Shown piece by piece: positions 33,261 to 40,749 of a stretch of 64,000 nt of DNA (position 1 is the stretch's first letter; the number at the start of each line of letters is the position of its first letter). The translations under genes and the position numbers were made by a program. Below the pieces are notes generated by a model, which had not been told where the DNA came from, did not search any database, and was given only the letters and a program-made list of their open reading frames with translations. Source of the DNA: Xanthomonas rydalmerensis (lineage in GTDB: Bacteria; Pseudomonadota; Gammaproteobacteria; Xanthomonadales; Xanthomonadaceae); the NCBI RefSeq assembly GCF_033170385.1, contig NZ_CP126170.1, forward strand, positions 3,806,001 to 3,870,000. The letters are read 5' to 3'.

Positions 33261-34001
33261 ATGCGATTCCGGATCTTCCTCGCCGTCTTCCTGCTCACCA
33301 CCACCAGCGCTGCAGCGCAGGCCCAGGTCGTTACGCTCAACAAGGGCGGCTTCCTCCTGACCTACGACTGCACCGAGCACACCGCCACGCGCTACGAATA
33401 CTCGCTCAACGCGGACACCGGCTCCGCGGCTCGCCCCTCTGACTTCAAGCTCGACACCACGCTGCCGAGCGGTTGTGGCGGCCAGACCTCGACCAAGTCC
33501 TACGCGAGCGTGCGCTCCGGCTACGATCGCGGCCACCTGGTCACGTCCAACCACATGGACTACAACTCGACCTACATCGTGCGCGCCAACCTGATGTCCA
33601 ACATCGTGCCGCAGGTGTCAGGCTTCAACCAAGGCATTTGGGTGAGCGCGGAAAATGTCGCCGAGTGCTACCGCGATATCCGACCGGTGAAGGTCTACGG
33701 CGGGGTGGTCTTCGGCGACACGTCCAACGATTACTTCCTCTCCAGCCACGGCATTCGCACGCCCGAGTATTTCTGGAAGACGATCATCACCACGGACCCG
33801 AGCACCGGGGCCGAGAAGGCCATCAGCTGGATCATCCCGAACCAGACCGGCCTGGGCAGCCTGGACGACTACATCGTGTCGATCGCTGACCTGGAAGAGC
33901 TCATCGGCGCCAGCAACGTTGGCATCACCGCGTCGTCCGCGGTGAAGAACATGCTGCCGGCGACGACGTGGAAGCTGCCGAGCAACTGCGACCTGAGCTG
34001 A
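33261..34001 (+). CDS. Exported DNA/RNA non-specific endonuclease (NucA/Serratia type)
   Basis: 246 residues from the ATG at 33261 with GGAG 9 nt upstream (an ATG 15 bp earlier is weaker). Signal peptide cleaved near AQAQ. The beta-beta-alpha-metal signature is intact: DRGH at 89-92 (SGYDRGHLVTSNHM), then NIVPQ and N123 for the metal/phosphate site. It should degrade DNA and RNA outside the cytoplasm. It is the second exported nuclease on the island, after the SNase at 24.0-24.6 kb. Confidence 0.93.
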   Translation: MRFRIFLAVFLLTTTSAAAQAQVVTLNKGGFLLTYDCTEHTATRYEYSLNADTGSAARPSDFKLDTTLPSGCGGQTSTKSYASVRSGYDRGHLVTSNHMDYNSTYIVRANLMSNIVPQVSGFNQGIWVSAENVAECYRDIRPVKVYGGVVFGDTSNDYFLSSHGIRTPEYFWKTIITTDPSTGAEKAISWIIPNQTGLGSLDDYIVSIADLEELIGASNVGITASSAVKNMLPATTWKLPSNCDLS

Positions 34002-34032
34002 TCACGCGCCGGCTTTGCAACGCGTTCCCTCG

Positions 34033-34067
34033 AAAGCCCTGGGTCACCCCCCGGGGCTTTCTCTTTG
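34033..34067 (+). terminator. Terminator of the NucA-type nuclease gene
   Basis: AAAGCCC (34033-34039) pairs with GGGCTTT (34054-34060) and is followed by a pyrimidine-rich CTCTTT. Confidence 0.6.
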
Positions 34068-34117
34068 CTGGCGATGGATAGCTACAACCAGAAACCCTCT
34101 CAATCCGGGACGTCTCA

Positions 34118-34450
34118 TCAACTGGCTGCGTCGCCCTTGAGCACTGGCAGCGGCTGGCCCGCAGCGGATCCAATCGGCAAGCGGGATTCGGCGCCAGGCG
34201 TGACGACGATGACAGTGATGACCTCGTCCTTCAACGAGTTGATCTGGACAAATTTCAACCCGGCTTTTTCGAAGACGTATGCCTTAAACAGCGGCGACAG
34301 GCTGACGTTTTGTTTGCCGGGGGGAATGCGCTCGCCCATGCCCTCGATGACGTCCGCCGGGTTCAACGCCGGCTCCGCCGCCTTGGCGAGCGGGGACAAC
34401 CCAGCGGCCATAACTGCCAACCCAAGCAATGTTCCTGAGAGGGTTTTCAT
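34118..34450 (-). CDS. Small exported protein, unknown function
   Basis: 110 residues with a clear signal peptide (LLGLAVMAAGLSPLAKA) and an AAGGAACG ribosome site. The mature domain (PADVIEGMGERIPPGK, then FVQINSLKDEVITVIVVTP) has no family I can name. It converges with the nuclease gene. Confidence 0.65.
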   Translation of the reverse strand: MKTLSGTLLGLAVMAAGLSPLAKAAEPALNPADVIEGMGERIPPGKQNVSLSPLFKAYVFEKAGLKFVQINSLKDEVITVIVVTPGAESRLPIGSAAGQPLPVLKGDAAS

Positions 34451-34621
34451 CGTTCGTTCCTTGACGAGTGAAGCGTGGCGAAAACGCTACTGCTGGCCAG
34501 ATGAGGGGGCAAGCACCAGCACGAGGGCTGCTCAAAACGTCTACAAAGATAGACAGATGCTTCCGGCCGGCAGCCCTCCCCGTGCCGCGCCTGCTTGGCC
34601 AAGGAGCGCCATGCGCAAAGC

Positions 34622-34645
34622 AAAGGCCTCGCATGCGAGGCCTTT
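34622..34645. repeat. Perfect 24-bp palindrome in a 420-bp gene-free stretch
   Basis: AAAGGCCTCGCA followed by its exact complement. It lies in 34451-34871, where I find no gene. A hairpin followed by GCTTTGC on the minus strand could terminate transcription coming from the H-NS gene; it could also be a protein-binding site. Confidence 0.5.
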
Positions 34646-34871
34646 GGTCGTCGGCGCTTTTGAGTGGAGGTTCTGGGCTCCGTCCCCCGCCATGGCGGGT
34701 GAAGTGGCCTGGACGACAGATATAGGTTGCCACCAAGATCGGCGTCGTGCGATCAGGTGGAGGCTGACCGCAGCATCAGAAAACTCCTACGCAGAATCTG
34801 AAGCTCTCATGGAGCACGGGCATTATTCCTTAGCTTTTTACTTCCCCGCGTGGCGTTGCTTAAGCTTTTTC

Positions 34872-35273
34872 TCACCCGGGATACTTCGGAAACTTCTCGT
34901 CTGGGTGACTGGCCTTCCATTGGTTGTAGGCAGCGGTTCCTTGCCAGGCAGTAAAGGCGCGCGGAGGACGGCCCCGACCGCTCCAGGTCTCCTGGGTATG
35001 CGGCAGCCAATACTTAGGGGCGGCATCCTTCTTGGCCTGAGGGGCAGCCTTGCGGCCACGGCCCGGGCTGCTGGCGCCAATGGCCACTGCCAACTCAGCC
35101 TTCTGCTTAGCGGTGAAGTGCTCGCTGTATTGAGACAATAGGCCGATGATTTCGGTTACAGCGAAGGCGACCTGTTCTTGGCGGAGCGCTGCTTCTTGCT
35201 CTTCAAGCTTGCGGAGCTCCTCTTCTATCTTGGCCTTGGCGGAGGTGATCGATTCCAACGTTTTCTTACTCAT
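34872..35273 (-). CDS. H-NS family DNA-binding protein
   Basis: 133 residues. N-terminal coiled coil (EEELRKLEEQEAALRQEQ) for oligomerisation, a Gly/Lys/Ala linker, and the C-terminal DNA-binding motif TWSGRGRPPRAF (about 96-107). The family silences AT-rich foreign DNA. An island-encoded copy may silence the AT-rich modules here or relieve silencing by the host protein. Transcribed alone on the minus strand. Confidence 0.88.
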   Translation of the reverse strand: MSKKTLESITSAKAKIEEELRKLEEQEAALRQEQVAFAVTEIIGLLSQYSEHFTAKQKAELAVAIGASSPGRGRKAAPQAKKDAAPKYWLPHTQETWSGRGRPPRAFTAWQGTAAYNQWKASHPDEKFPKYPG

Positions 35274-35598
35274 TGTGTAGCAATCCTCGATGAAGACTCA
35301 ACAATACCGTATCTTTAAAAAACTCTGCACAATCAATACAACGGTCGCGCCTGAAGGCACCGGAAGAAGGCAACGAGCTAGGTCTGTTCACACCAAATGA
35401 GTAACCCACGCCTCTCGCGACTACCCGGGCCATCTGCCAGTAGTTGGCGCCCCAATTCACCAAAGCGGGGCTTTGGAACATCTCCAGCCTGGAGATGCCT
35501 ATGCGGCTTGAGCTAAGGACAACGGTTTGGCTGTAGTGTTGGGCCATGATTCCACTAACCGTCATGGCGGATTTATGGATCATCTCGGTGGGAATCAC
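35266..35598 (-). CDS. Doubtful small ORF upstream of the H-NS gene
   Basis: 110 codons from a GTG; its stop overlaps the H-NS start by 8 bp. No motif, no clear ribosome site and an unremarkable composition. It may simply be the H-NS leader/promoter region. Recorded because nothing else occupies 35274-35707. Confidence 0.2.
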   Translation of the reverse strand: MIPTEMIHKSAMTVSGIMAQHYSQTVVLSSSRIGISRLEMFQSPALVNWGANYWQMARVVARGVGYSFGVNRPSSLPSSGAFRRDRCIDCAEFFKDTVLLSLHRGLLHNE

Positions 35599-35707
35599 GA
35601 CTAAGACCTCTCCAACACTCCAAAATTGACCGCCTTAGAATGCTCGCAGACCTAATTGACAAAGTCTCACATGGATGTAAATTCGGAGCAATTCATGGAG
35701 CAAATCA

Positions 35708-35935
35708 ATGGAAATGCCTTACCTTAAGCCAGTCGCAGAAATGACACAAAAGGAGTTCTGGACGCAAGCCTATCTTGCTTCACTTCACAGAGTGGATCAC
35801 GAGGCTGCGCTGCAGGAGGCTGATGGCGCCTTAAAGGCATGTAACAAACGCTGGAGCTCTAGGAGAATAGCCCCCGTGGAAACGTGTCAGTATGTACATA
35901 ACTACCCTCTAGGAACGGAGGCTTTCGACCCTTGA
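35708..35935 (+). CDS. Small hypothetical protein
   Basis: 75 residues with GGAG 7 nt before the ATG. The first 50 residues (MTQKEFWTQAYLASLHR, then EAALQEADGALKACNKRW) form an amphipathic two-helix pattern like small proteins found on other mobile elements. The 3' end overlaps the convergent nuclease-like gene by 34 bp. No function known. Confidence 0.5.
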   Translation: MEMPYLKPVAEMTQKEFWTQAYLASLHRVDHEAALQEADGALKACNKRWSSRRIAPVETCQYVHNYPLGTEAFDP

Positions 35936-36837
35936 CTCGACAACTTCGCCTTCATTTCACCCCTGGGGTTAGGCTCAAATTTGCCCTTCAGCACGACCGC
36001 CAAGTCTGCCGTTGAACCCATGACCTTTAAGTGTGACCCCATGGTAGACAAGCCTACAAGATGAACTGGCTCATGCATTCGAGCCTCGGCAGATTTATCC
36101 GTAGGAAGGGAGAATCCGTTTTTCGCTTCGCCACTTCCACAAAGAAACGCGACGTATTTAAGGAACTCCCCTTGGTCAAGCCCCAAAGAAAGCGGCTCCT
36201 CGCTGGTAGAAAATTGCATACAATATTTCTCTCTCATCAAATCCGATAGAGGAATAGCTGGACTATTGGCCTTATTCTCGCGCAGAGCCACTAATACATT
36301 TTTCTGAATACCAACCGGCCTTCTAATACCCCGCCGTCTTGCGATTTCTTTTGAATTTCGCGCGGCAGCGCAGGCTAAGATATAGGGTGAACACGTGATG
36401 GCGCCCTTTAACCAACCTTGATATTCATCAGCAGACCAATAGGTTAAAAAGTGGCCTCGCAACGACAACATCAACATTTCGGATGCCAACTCGTTGGTCA
36501 CGGCTAATTCGACAAGCTCAGACAGTCTCTCGACGAGAAATTTTGGCAGATACTCACCCTTTTGTCGCCACTCAGTTCTTACTTTCGATAAACTAGATTT
36601 TACCTCAAACAAAAAGAACCTTTCTCCATCCCTTATTGCGACGTCACTTAGCTTCGACTCTGCCCTGCCATCGAACTTAACAAAACCAGAGGGATATGGC
36701 TGAGGCAGTTCATTTCGGCTCGAATCAGGCGCAGCATACTGCAGCACCTCTGCTTTTTTAGACTCAATAAAATTCGACCATTGCATATCACGCATTGCAA
36801 TGATTATTGTATCTTCCCACAAATCTGCTCGACTCAT
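35902..36837 (-). CDS. Putative PD-(D/E)xK nuclease-domain protein
   Basis: 311 residues. The N-terminal third contains SKLSDVAIRDGERFFLFEVKSS, i.e. D65 and E78-V-K80 on adjacent strands, the core of the PD-(D/E)xK fold. A helical region with WSADEYQGW and RRRGIRRPVG follows, then a C-terminal domain without recognised motifs. GC is clearly lower than in the host genes. Single gene between an H-NS region and an integrase remnant; a stand-alone restriction or defence nuclease is possible. The catalytic motif is clear, the role is inferred. Confidence 0.55.
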   Translation of the reverse strand: MSRADLWEDTIIIAMRDMQWSNFIESKKAEVLQYAAPDSSRNELPQPYPSGFVKFDGRAESKLSDVAIRDGERFFLFEVKSSLSKVRTEWRQKGEYLPKFLVERLSELVELAVTNELASEMLMLSLRGHFLTYWSADEYQGWLKGAITCSPYILACAAARNSKEIARRRGIRRPVGIQKNVLVALRENKANSPAIPLSDLMREKYCMQFSTSEEPLSLGLDQGEFLKYVAFLCGSGEAKNGFSLPTDKSAEARMHEPVHLVGLSTMGSHLKVMGSTADLAVVLKGKFEPNPRGEMKAKLSSQGSKASVPRG

Positions 36838-36956
36838 TGAGCGCTTCCCTTTATAAAAACACTTCGAACTACAGCAATTTCCCTCAAACTATCGAGGGCA
36901 GTAAACGAGAAACAGGCCAGGACGACTAAATCTGTCAAGCGTGCCCACCCGGTCCG

Positions 36957-37184
36957 GAGGCTTCGTCGGTCGATGTAGAGCTTCTCCAAGACTGCCTGCA
37001 CACTCCCATGCTCGGTGAGCGCTCCAATCGCCGAAGCCGACACCCCTGTCTCGCCCAGCTTTGAGGCAATGGCGTGTCGGGACCCGTGAATCCCTGCCCT
37101 TTTGCGCCCCCCCTTGACCGCAACCGGGCCGTCAATGGCTACACCCCCACCCGCCTGATTCATGCCGCCTGCGACGTGGCCCAT
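36957..37184 (-). pseudogene. Integrase remnant (C-terminal catalytic fragment)
   Basis: About 76 codons resemble the end of a phage-type tyrosine recombinase: IHGSRHAIASKL (the HxxR box, shifted) followed by the helix with GALTEHG and VLEKLYIDRRSL, where the Tyr would be catalytic. The N-terminal and Arg-box portions are missing, and the frame then runs on with unrelated residues. It lies about 1.8 kb inside attR, so it may be left from an earlier element at the same tRNA site. Confidence 0.55.
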
Positions 37185-37204
37185 CAGGCGGCGAAGGGGT
37201 ACAC

Positions 37205-37750
37205 CTAAATCAACCCGGTTCCGGGAAGTCCGAGTCCTGGGCGGGATATGGCAACAGGGTGCAGGTCGGGCACCGGGTAGTGACTTGCTACCTTTGTCAT
37301 CGCCATTTCCTTCCGGTCCACCTTCACCGGCTTGTTCTCAGAGTCTAGCGTTACCAGTACGTCCGCTTTGATGAGCATTGCAGAGACTACGTGGATGGAA
37401 TCCGGAGTAGTCAGGATGTATGGCTCGCCTGCTCCGTTCTTCTCCTTGCCATAGCAGTGGCGTCGGAGGCGGGCTCCTTGTCGGGCGATACCATCGCTTA
37501 GGGCTATCGTCTGGAAGTTGCTACGGCGAATCATGGACTCGAACCGCTCGCGCGCCTCATCGCCCAATTCCATCGACAAGACCTCTGTAATGCCCACCGT
37601 CGAGATCGCAAGAACGATTTGGTTGCGGTCAAATGCCCCGGCTTGCGACAAGAGCGCGCTATAGACTCCGTCACCATGGTTCTTTTCCTCTTTGAGCAGC
37701 GCGATGAACGCAGAGCTGTCCCAATAGATGATATTGGCCTTACCACTCAT
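37205..37750 (-). CDS. PIN-domain RNase (VapC-like toxin)
   Basis: 181 residues from the ATG at 37750. PIN-domain acidic residues are visible: D11 (YWDSSAFI), E56 (VGITEVLS), D117 (TPDSIHVVSA) and D136 (LVTLDSE). The ORF overlaps the 3' end of the upstream gene by 11 bp, so the two are translationally coupled. It is the last gene of a three-gene operon beside attR. The length exceeds the usual ~135-residue VapC because of a C-terminal extension. Confidence 0.8.
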   Translation of the reverse strand: MSGKANIIYWDSSAFIALLKEEKNHGDGVYSALLSQAGAFDRNQIVLAISTVGITEVLSMELGDEARERFESMIRRSNFQTIALSDGIARQGARLRRHCYGKEKNGAGEPYILTTPDSIHVVSAMLIKADVLVTLDSENKPVKVDRKEMAMTKVASHYPVPDLHPVAISRPGLGLPGTGLI

Positions 37751-38573
37751 TCCGCAGCTCCCGGACGAACTCCGCCGCACTCAACTCGCCGGTGGAGTCC
37801 GGCGCGCTTCCAGCAAGTTCACTCAGCGTCGGCAGATCGCTATCGCGTGGATGAATTTCAATGTGCCGGACGCGAACCTCATATGGCCAAAAATCATCTT
37901 CATACGATTTGAGTTCCCCTTCGACCGTGGCGTTGTGCTCGACAGAGGCGGCGGCTTGAGTAAGCAGTTCGAGTGGGAAAACACATTTGATTTCCACACC
38001 TCCGACCGGAGGCACGATCTTGAAATACGGCTGCTTCCCGACGCCCGAGTAACGCTTGACTACGCCCTTGACTGCTCCGAATTCTCGCCGCACATCAGGC
38101 AGCGCATCATCGAGAGCTTTGGCGACAGCATCATCGAGTGGAATAGGGGCAATTCCAGGGCCGTCGATCCAAAGCCGCTCGAACCTCTCGCCGACTCCGG
38201 CGACCAGCTTTCGCAAGTGACCAACAAGACGGGCACGATCGGAATCGACGCGCGCGGTCCGGTTCCGGACCTGACCCAAGAACGTGACAAAAGAATCCGC
38301 GACGCGACCCGCGTGCTGGCCGCTGTCGGCAAGCGAAATAGGCAGCACACCTACCATCGCCGGGCTGTTATGGCTCAACTCAGAGACTACAAAGTCAACA
38401 GCAGGCGAGCCCTCACGGGAAACAAGATTTCCCGTCTCTGCCAGCGCCGCTTTGAAAGCGGCGAGCTTGTCGATAAATGCGCCCAAGCGAACGTCGCCGC
38501 CGAGTTCTTCAACGCCTTCCATATGGAGACGCAGAACCCGGGGCTCGGCAAGTTGGTCGATGGGACGGCTCAT
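37740..38573 (-). CDS. Uncharacterised partner of the PIN protein
   Basis: 277 residues; no named domain. It starts MSRPIDQLAEPRVLRLHMEG, has a central beta-rich part and a C-terminal region (EIHPRDSDLPTLSELAGSA then AAEFVRELRNEW) that looks like a degradation- or toxin-binding tail. In a type II pair it would be the antitoxin, but it is three times the usual antitoxin size and shows no AbrB, Phd or RHH motif. Starts by ATGA overlap with the small basic-protein gene. Confidence 0.7.
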   Translation of the reverse strand: MSRPIDQLAEPRVLRLHMEGVEELGGDVRLGAFIDKLAAFKAALAETGNLVSREGSPAVDFVVSELSHNSPAMVGVLPISLADSGQHAGRVADSFVTFLGQVRNRTARVDSDRARLVGHLRKLVAGVGERFERLWIDGPGIAPIPLDDAVAKALDDALPDVRREFGAVKGVVKRYSGVGKQPYFKIVPPVGGVEIKCVFPLELLTQAAASVEHNATVEGELKSYEDDFWPYEVRVRHIEIHPRDSDLPTLSELAGSAPDSTGELSAAEFVRELRNEW

Positions 38574-38818
38574 GACGGCATCTTAAAGGCTGAATGGCAG
38601 AAAAGGCTCCCATGCGTCCGTCCACAGGATGAGACGGTGCCAAAGGGGGCTAAACGGTCGGCACCTTCAAGGAAAAATCCAACGCGGACCCTCGCCCGGC
38701 AGGCTCCGCGAGTGGTCGCCGCGCGCTTCTCCAGCTTGTTGGCCGTCGCGTTGCGCTCCGCCTGCTTCTTTTGGTGGATTGCCTTGGCCTTCCGGACGTT
38801 GGGGACCGCGCCTTTCAT
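38570..38818 (-). CDS. Small basic protein leading the PIN operon
   Basis: 82 residues preceded by a perfect AGGAGG 7 nt upstream and overlapping the next gene by ATGA, both strong signs that it is translated. The first half is Lys/Arg/Ala-rich (VRKAKAIHQKKQAERNATANKLEKRAATTRG would be helical); the second half is less regular. It may bind nucleic acid or be a leader for translational coupling. No family recognised. Confidence 0.55.
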   Translation of the reverse strand: MKGAVPNVRKAKAIHQKKQAERNATANKLEKRAATTRGACRARVRVGFFLEGADRLAPFGTVSSCGRTHGSLFCHSAFKMPS

Positions 38819-39008
38819 GCTTCGTCCTCCTAGTCCGGCGCCTCGGCGATGGCCCGGGCGGTGAGCTGGTTGCCTGGGTAGCGATGGGGTCGCCCCCTAA
38901 AGCTAGCGGCGAGAGCGCCTGACCCGCTACAATGCCGGTTCACAAGTCAGGCCACATCCCTGGTTTGCGTGCTGTAGGAGAGTCAGGAAGTTGGATCGGG
39001 ATCAGTCG

Positions 39009-39030
39009 ATCCCCCTCTCTCCGCCAGATT
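39009..39030 (+). repeat. attR core (22-bp direct repeat)
   Basis: Exact copy of 10780-10801. Only the last part of the tRNA is duplicated here, so no second tRNA is formed. The bases after it (39031 onward) are the original chromosome following tRNA-Ser. Confidence 0.92.
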
Positions 39031-39088
39031 CGAATGCGTGTCCTCTCGCAGAGTGCCCCACCCCGGTGGCGGTATCCGAAAGAGGAAT

Positions 39089-39117
39089 AACCGCGCCACT
39101 GGCGCGGTTTCGTCTCT
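39089..39117 (+). terminator. Original host terminator of tRNA-Ser(GGA), now separated from it
   Basis: 9-bp stem (39089-39097 with 39101-39109) followed by TTTCGTCTCT. In the island-free chromosome it would be about 60 nt downstream of the tRNA and just ahead of the SRP RNA. Confidence 0.6.
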
Positions 39118-39129
39118 ATGGTGGCCCCG

Positions 39130-39234
39130 TCGGCCCCTCGCGACGCTAGGTCGAAAACCCCGCCAGGGCCGGAAGGCAGCAACGGTATCGATCGACGCGG
39201 GCGCCGAGGTCAGCCGGCGGGGTTACCACCCCTC
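39130..39234 (+). ncRNA. ffs: Signal recognition particle 4.5S RNA
   Basis: The SRP core is unmistakable: GCCAGGGCCGGAAGGCAGCA (39162-39181) with the GGAA tetraloop at 39171-39174 and the AGCA side of the symmetric loop. The distal arms AACCCCGCC (39156-39164) and GGCGGGGTT (39216-39224) pair. The RNA binds Ffh for co-translational membrane targeting. Ends are approximate. In the ancestral chromosome it lay close behind tRNA-Ser and dnaX. Confidence 0.9.
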
Positions 39235-39420
39235 TTCTGTAACGCTGCCTGCCGCATGGATACACATCGCCTGCGCGGTGCCTCCTGCCAGACATGAGCA
39301 TCCTTGCGGTACGCCATGCCTTTCGCCCGCTTCGGGTCCGCTTCGGCTCCCTGGCTAGTCGTTGGCACCGGCCGTGGCGACGGCGCACGCATCCCTACAC
39401 CGGAGGCGCCACTTCGGCGC

Positions 39421-39470
39421 GTATCGATCGACGCGGGCGCCGAGGTCAGCAGGCGGGGTTACCACCCCTC
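39421..39470 (+). repeat. Duplicated 3' half of the SRP RNA gene
   Basis: 50 bp identical to 39185-39234 except for one base (A at 39451 for C at 39215). It lacks the GGAA core, so it cannot be an SRP RNA. The rest of 39235-39507 shows no gene. Confidence 0.9.
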
Positions 39471-39507
39471 CCTACGAAGACAGCGATCAACGCATGATCG
39501 TGCGCCG

Positions 39508-39954
39508 CTATTCGCGTTGCGGCGCCTGCGTCTCCGGATGCAACCAGCCGGCATCGCCGTCGCGATAACGTTCGCGCTTCCAGATCGGCACGCGTGCCTT
39601 GACCTCGTCGATGACGTAGCGGCAGGCATCGAACGCGGCACCGCGGTGCGCGGCGACCACGCCGACCCACACCGCCAGATCGCCGATCGCCAGTTCGCCG
39701 ATGCGGTGCACGCAGCGCAGATCGAGGACGGCGAAGCGGGCCAGCGCCTCGTCGACGATGCGCTGGCCCTCGGCCTCGGCCAGCGCGGCGTAGGCCTCGT
39801 AGTGCAGGCCGTCGACCGCGCGGCCGTCGTTGTGATCGCGCACCCAGCCTTCGAAGCTGGCGTAGGCGCCGGCCTGGGCGTGCGCCAGCGGGGCGCGCAG
39901 CATGGCGATGTCGAGCGGCTGGTCGGCCAGCCGGAAACGCGGTTCGGTGGCCAT
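39508..39954 (-). CDS. moaE: Molybdopterin synthase catalytic subunit
   Basis: 148 residues. Active-site residues line up with the E. coli enzyme: R39, H103-R104, K119 and K126 (RVPIWKRE). It transfers sulfur from the MoaD thiocarboxylate to precursor Z to form molybdopterin. Last gene of a minus-strand cluster moaA-DUF4440-moaC-moaD-moaE; it starts 3 bp after the moaD stop. Confidence 0.96.
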   Translation of the reverse strand: MATEPRFRLADQPLDIAMLRAPLAHAQAGAYASFEGWVRDHNDGRAVDGLHYEAYAALAEAEGQRIVDEALARFAVLDLRCVHRIGELAIGDLAVWVGVVAAHRGAAFDACRYVIDEVKARVPIWKRERYRDGDAGWLHPETQAPQRE

Positions 39955-39957
39955 GGC

Positions 39958-40203
39958 TCAGCCTCCCGAGACCGGCGGGATGAACACCACTTCGCTGCCG
40001 TCGCGCACCGCTTCATCCCAGCCGACGAAGGCGCCGTCCACCGCCACCCGCAACCGATCCAGCGGCCAGCGCAGGCCGTGGCGGGCATCAAGTTCGGCGT
40101 ATAGGCCGCGCAGGTCCGGCGCATCGGTGCGCACCTGTTCGCGCTCCAGGCCCGCGGCCTCCCGCAAGCTGGCGAAGTACAGCACGGTCACCGAGGCGCT
40201 CAT
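39958..40203 (-). CDS. moaD: Molybdopterin synthase sulfur carrier subunit
   Basis: 81 residues, ubiquitin-like, with the C-terminal Gly-Gly (PVSGG) that is adenylated and thiocarboxylated. The start at 40203 ([18 protein letters not shown]) overlaps the moaC stop by ATGA. It forms the synthase with the adjacent MoaE. Confidence 0.95.
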   Translation of the reverse strand: MSASVTVLYFASLREAAGLEREQVRTDAPDLRGLYAELDARHGLRWPLDRLRVAVDGAFVGWDEAVRDGSEVVFIPPVSGG

Positions 40204-40718
40204 GCCACGCTCCCGACGTCGCGCTTGCCGCCACGCTTGCCGACCAGCCGCACCGGACCGATGGTCATCGCGTGGGTCAACGCCTTGCACATGTCGTAGA
40301 CAGTCAGCGCGGCGACGCTGGCGCCGGTCAGCGCCTCCATCTCCACGCCGGTGCGGTGCACGGTGCGCACCGTGCACTCGATGCCCAGCACCTGCGGCGA
40401 GCACCATTCGATGGCGAAGCGGCAGCCGTCGATCGGCAGCGGATGGCAGAACGGAATCAGTTCGTGGGTGCGCTTGACCGCCATCGTGCCGGCGATCACC
40501 GCGGTGTCGACGATGCCGCCCTTGGCGCTGCGCAACGCATCGGCGCGCAACTGCGCGGCCACGGCGGCGGGAAAGCGCACCTGCGCCTCGGCCACGGCGA
40601 CGCGCGCGGTGACGGCCTTGGTGGAGACATCGACCATGGTCGGCAGCCCCTGCGGGTCCAGGTGGGTCAGTGCCGGCGCGGCGGCGCGCGCGGACGTGGC
40701 GGTGGTCTTCTTGGTCAT
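40200..40718 (-). CDS. moaC: Cyclic pyranopterin monophosphate synthase
   Basis: 172 residues. Contains [29 protein letters not shown] and the [12 protein letters not shown] helix, all diagnostic of MoaC. It converts the MoaA product to cPMP. It overlaps moaD and follows the DUF4440 gene by 31 bp. Confidence 0.96.
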   Translation of the reverse strand: MTKKTTATSARAAAPALTHLDPQGLPTMVDVSTKAVTARVAVAEAQVRFPAAVAAQLRADALRSAKGGIVDTAVIAGTMAVKRTHELIPFCHPLPIDGCRFAIEWCSPQVLGIECTVRTVHRTGVEMEALTGASVAALTVYDMCKALTHAMTIGPVRLVGKRGGKRDVGSVA

Positions 40719-40749
40719 GGACTGCGCTGCCGCTCCCACGGCGCGATCT

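Larger units (their letters stand above)
10780..39030. mobile_element. 28-kb genomic island (probably mobilizable) integrated in tRNA-Ser(GGA)
   Basis: The element is bounded by identical 22-bp copies at 10780-10801 (tRNA 3' end) and 39009-39030. Directly inside the left end is a tyrosine integrase. Further in are a MobA/MobL relaxase, an oriT-like site and a broken traD. Many parts are visibly more AT-rich than the host genes on either side (for example 12.5-13.4, 16-20.5, 26.6-26.9 and 35.3-36.9 kb). No type IV secretion or mating-pair genes are present, so transfer would need a helper element. Cargo is mainly conflict and nuclease genes. Confidence 0.9.

Noticed and set aside
34451..34871. 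Gene in the 420-bp gap before the H-NS gene
   Set aside because: Only short frames without ribosome sites; the palindrome at 34622-34645 is the one structured element.
39421..39470. Second functional SRP RNA gene
   Set aside because: Only the 3' half is present; the GGAA tetraloop and 5' arm are missing.
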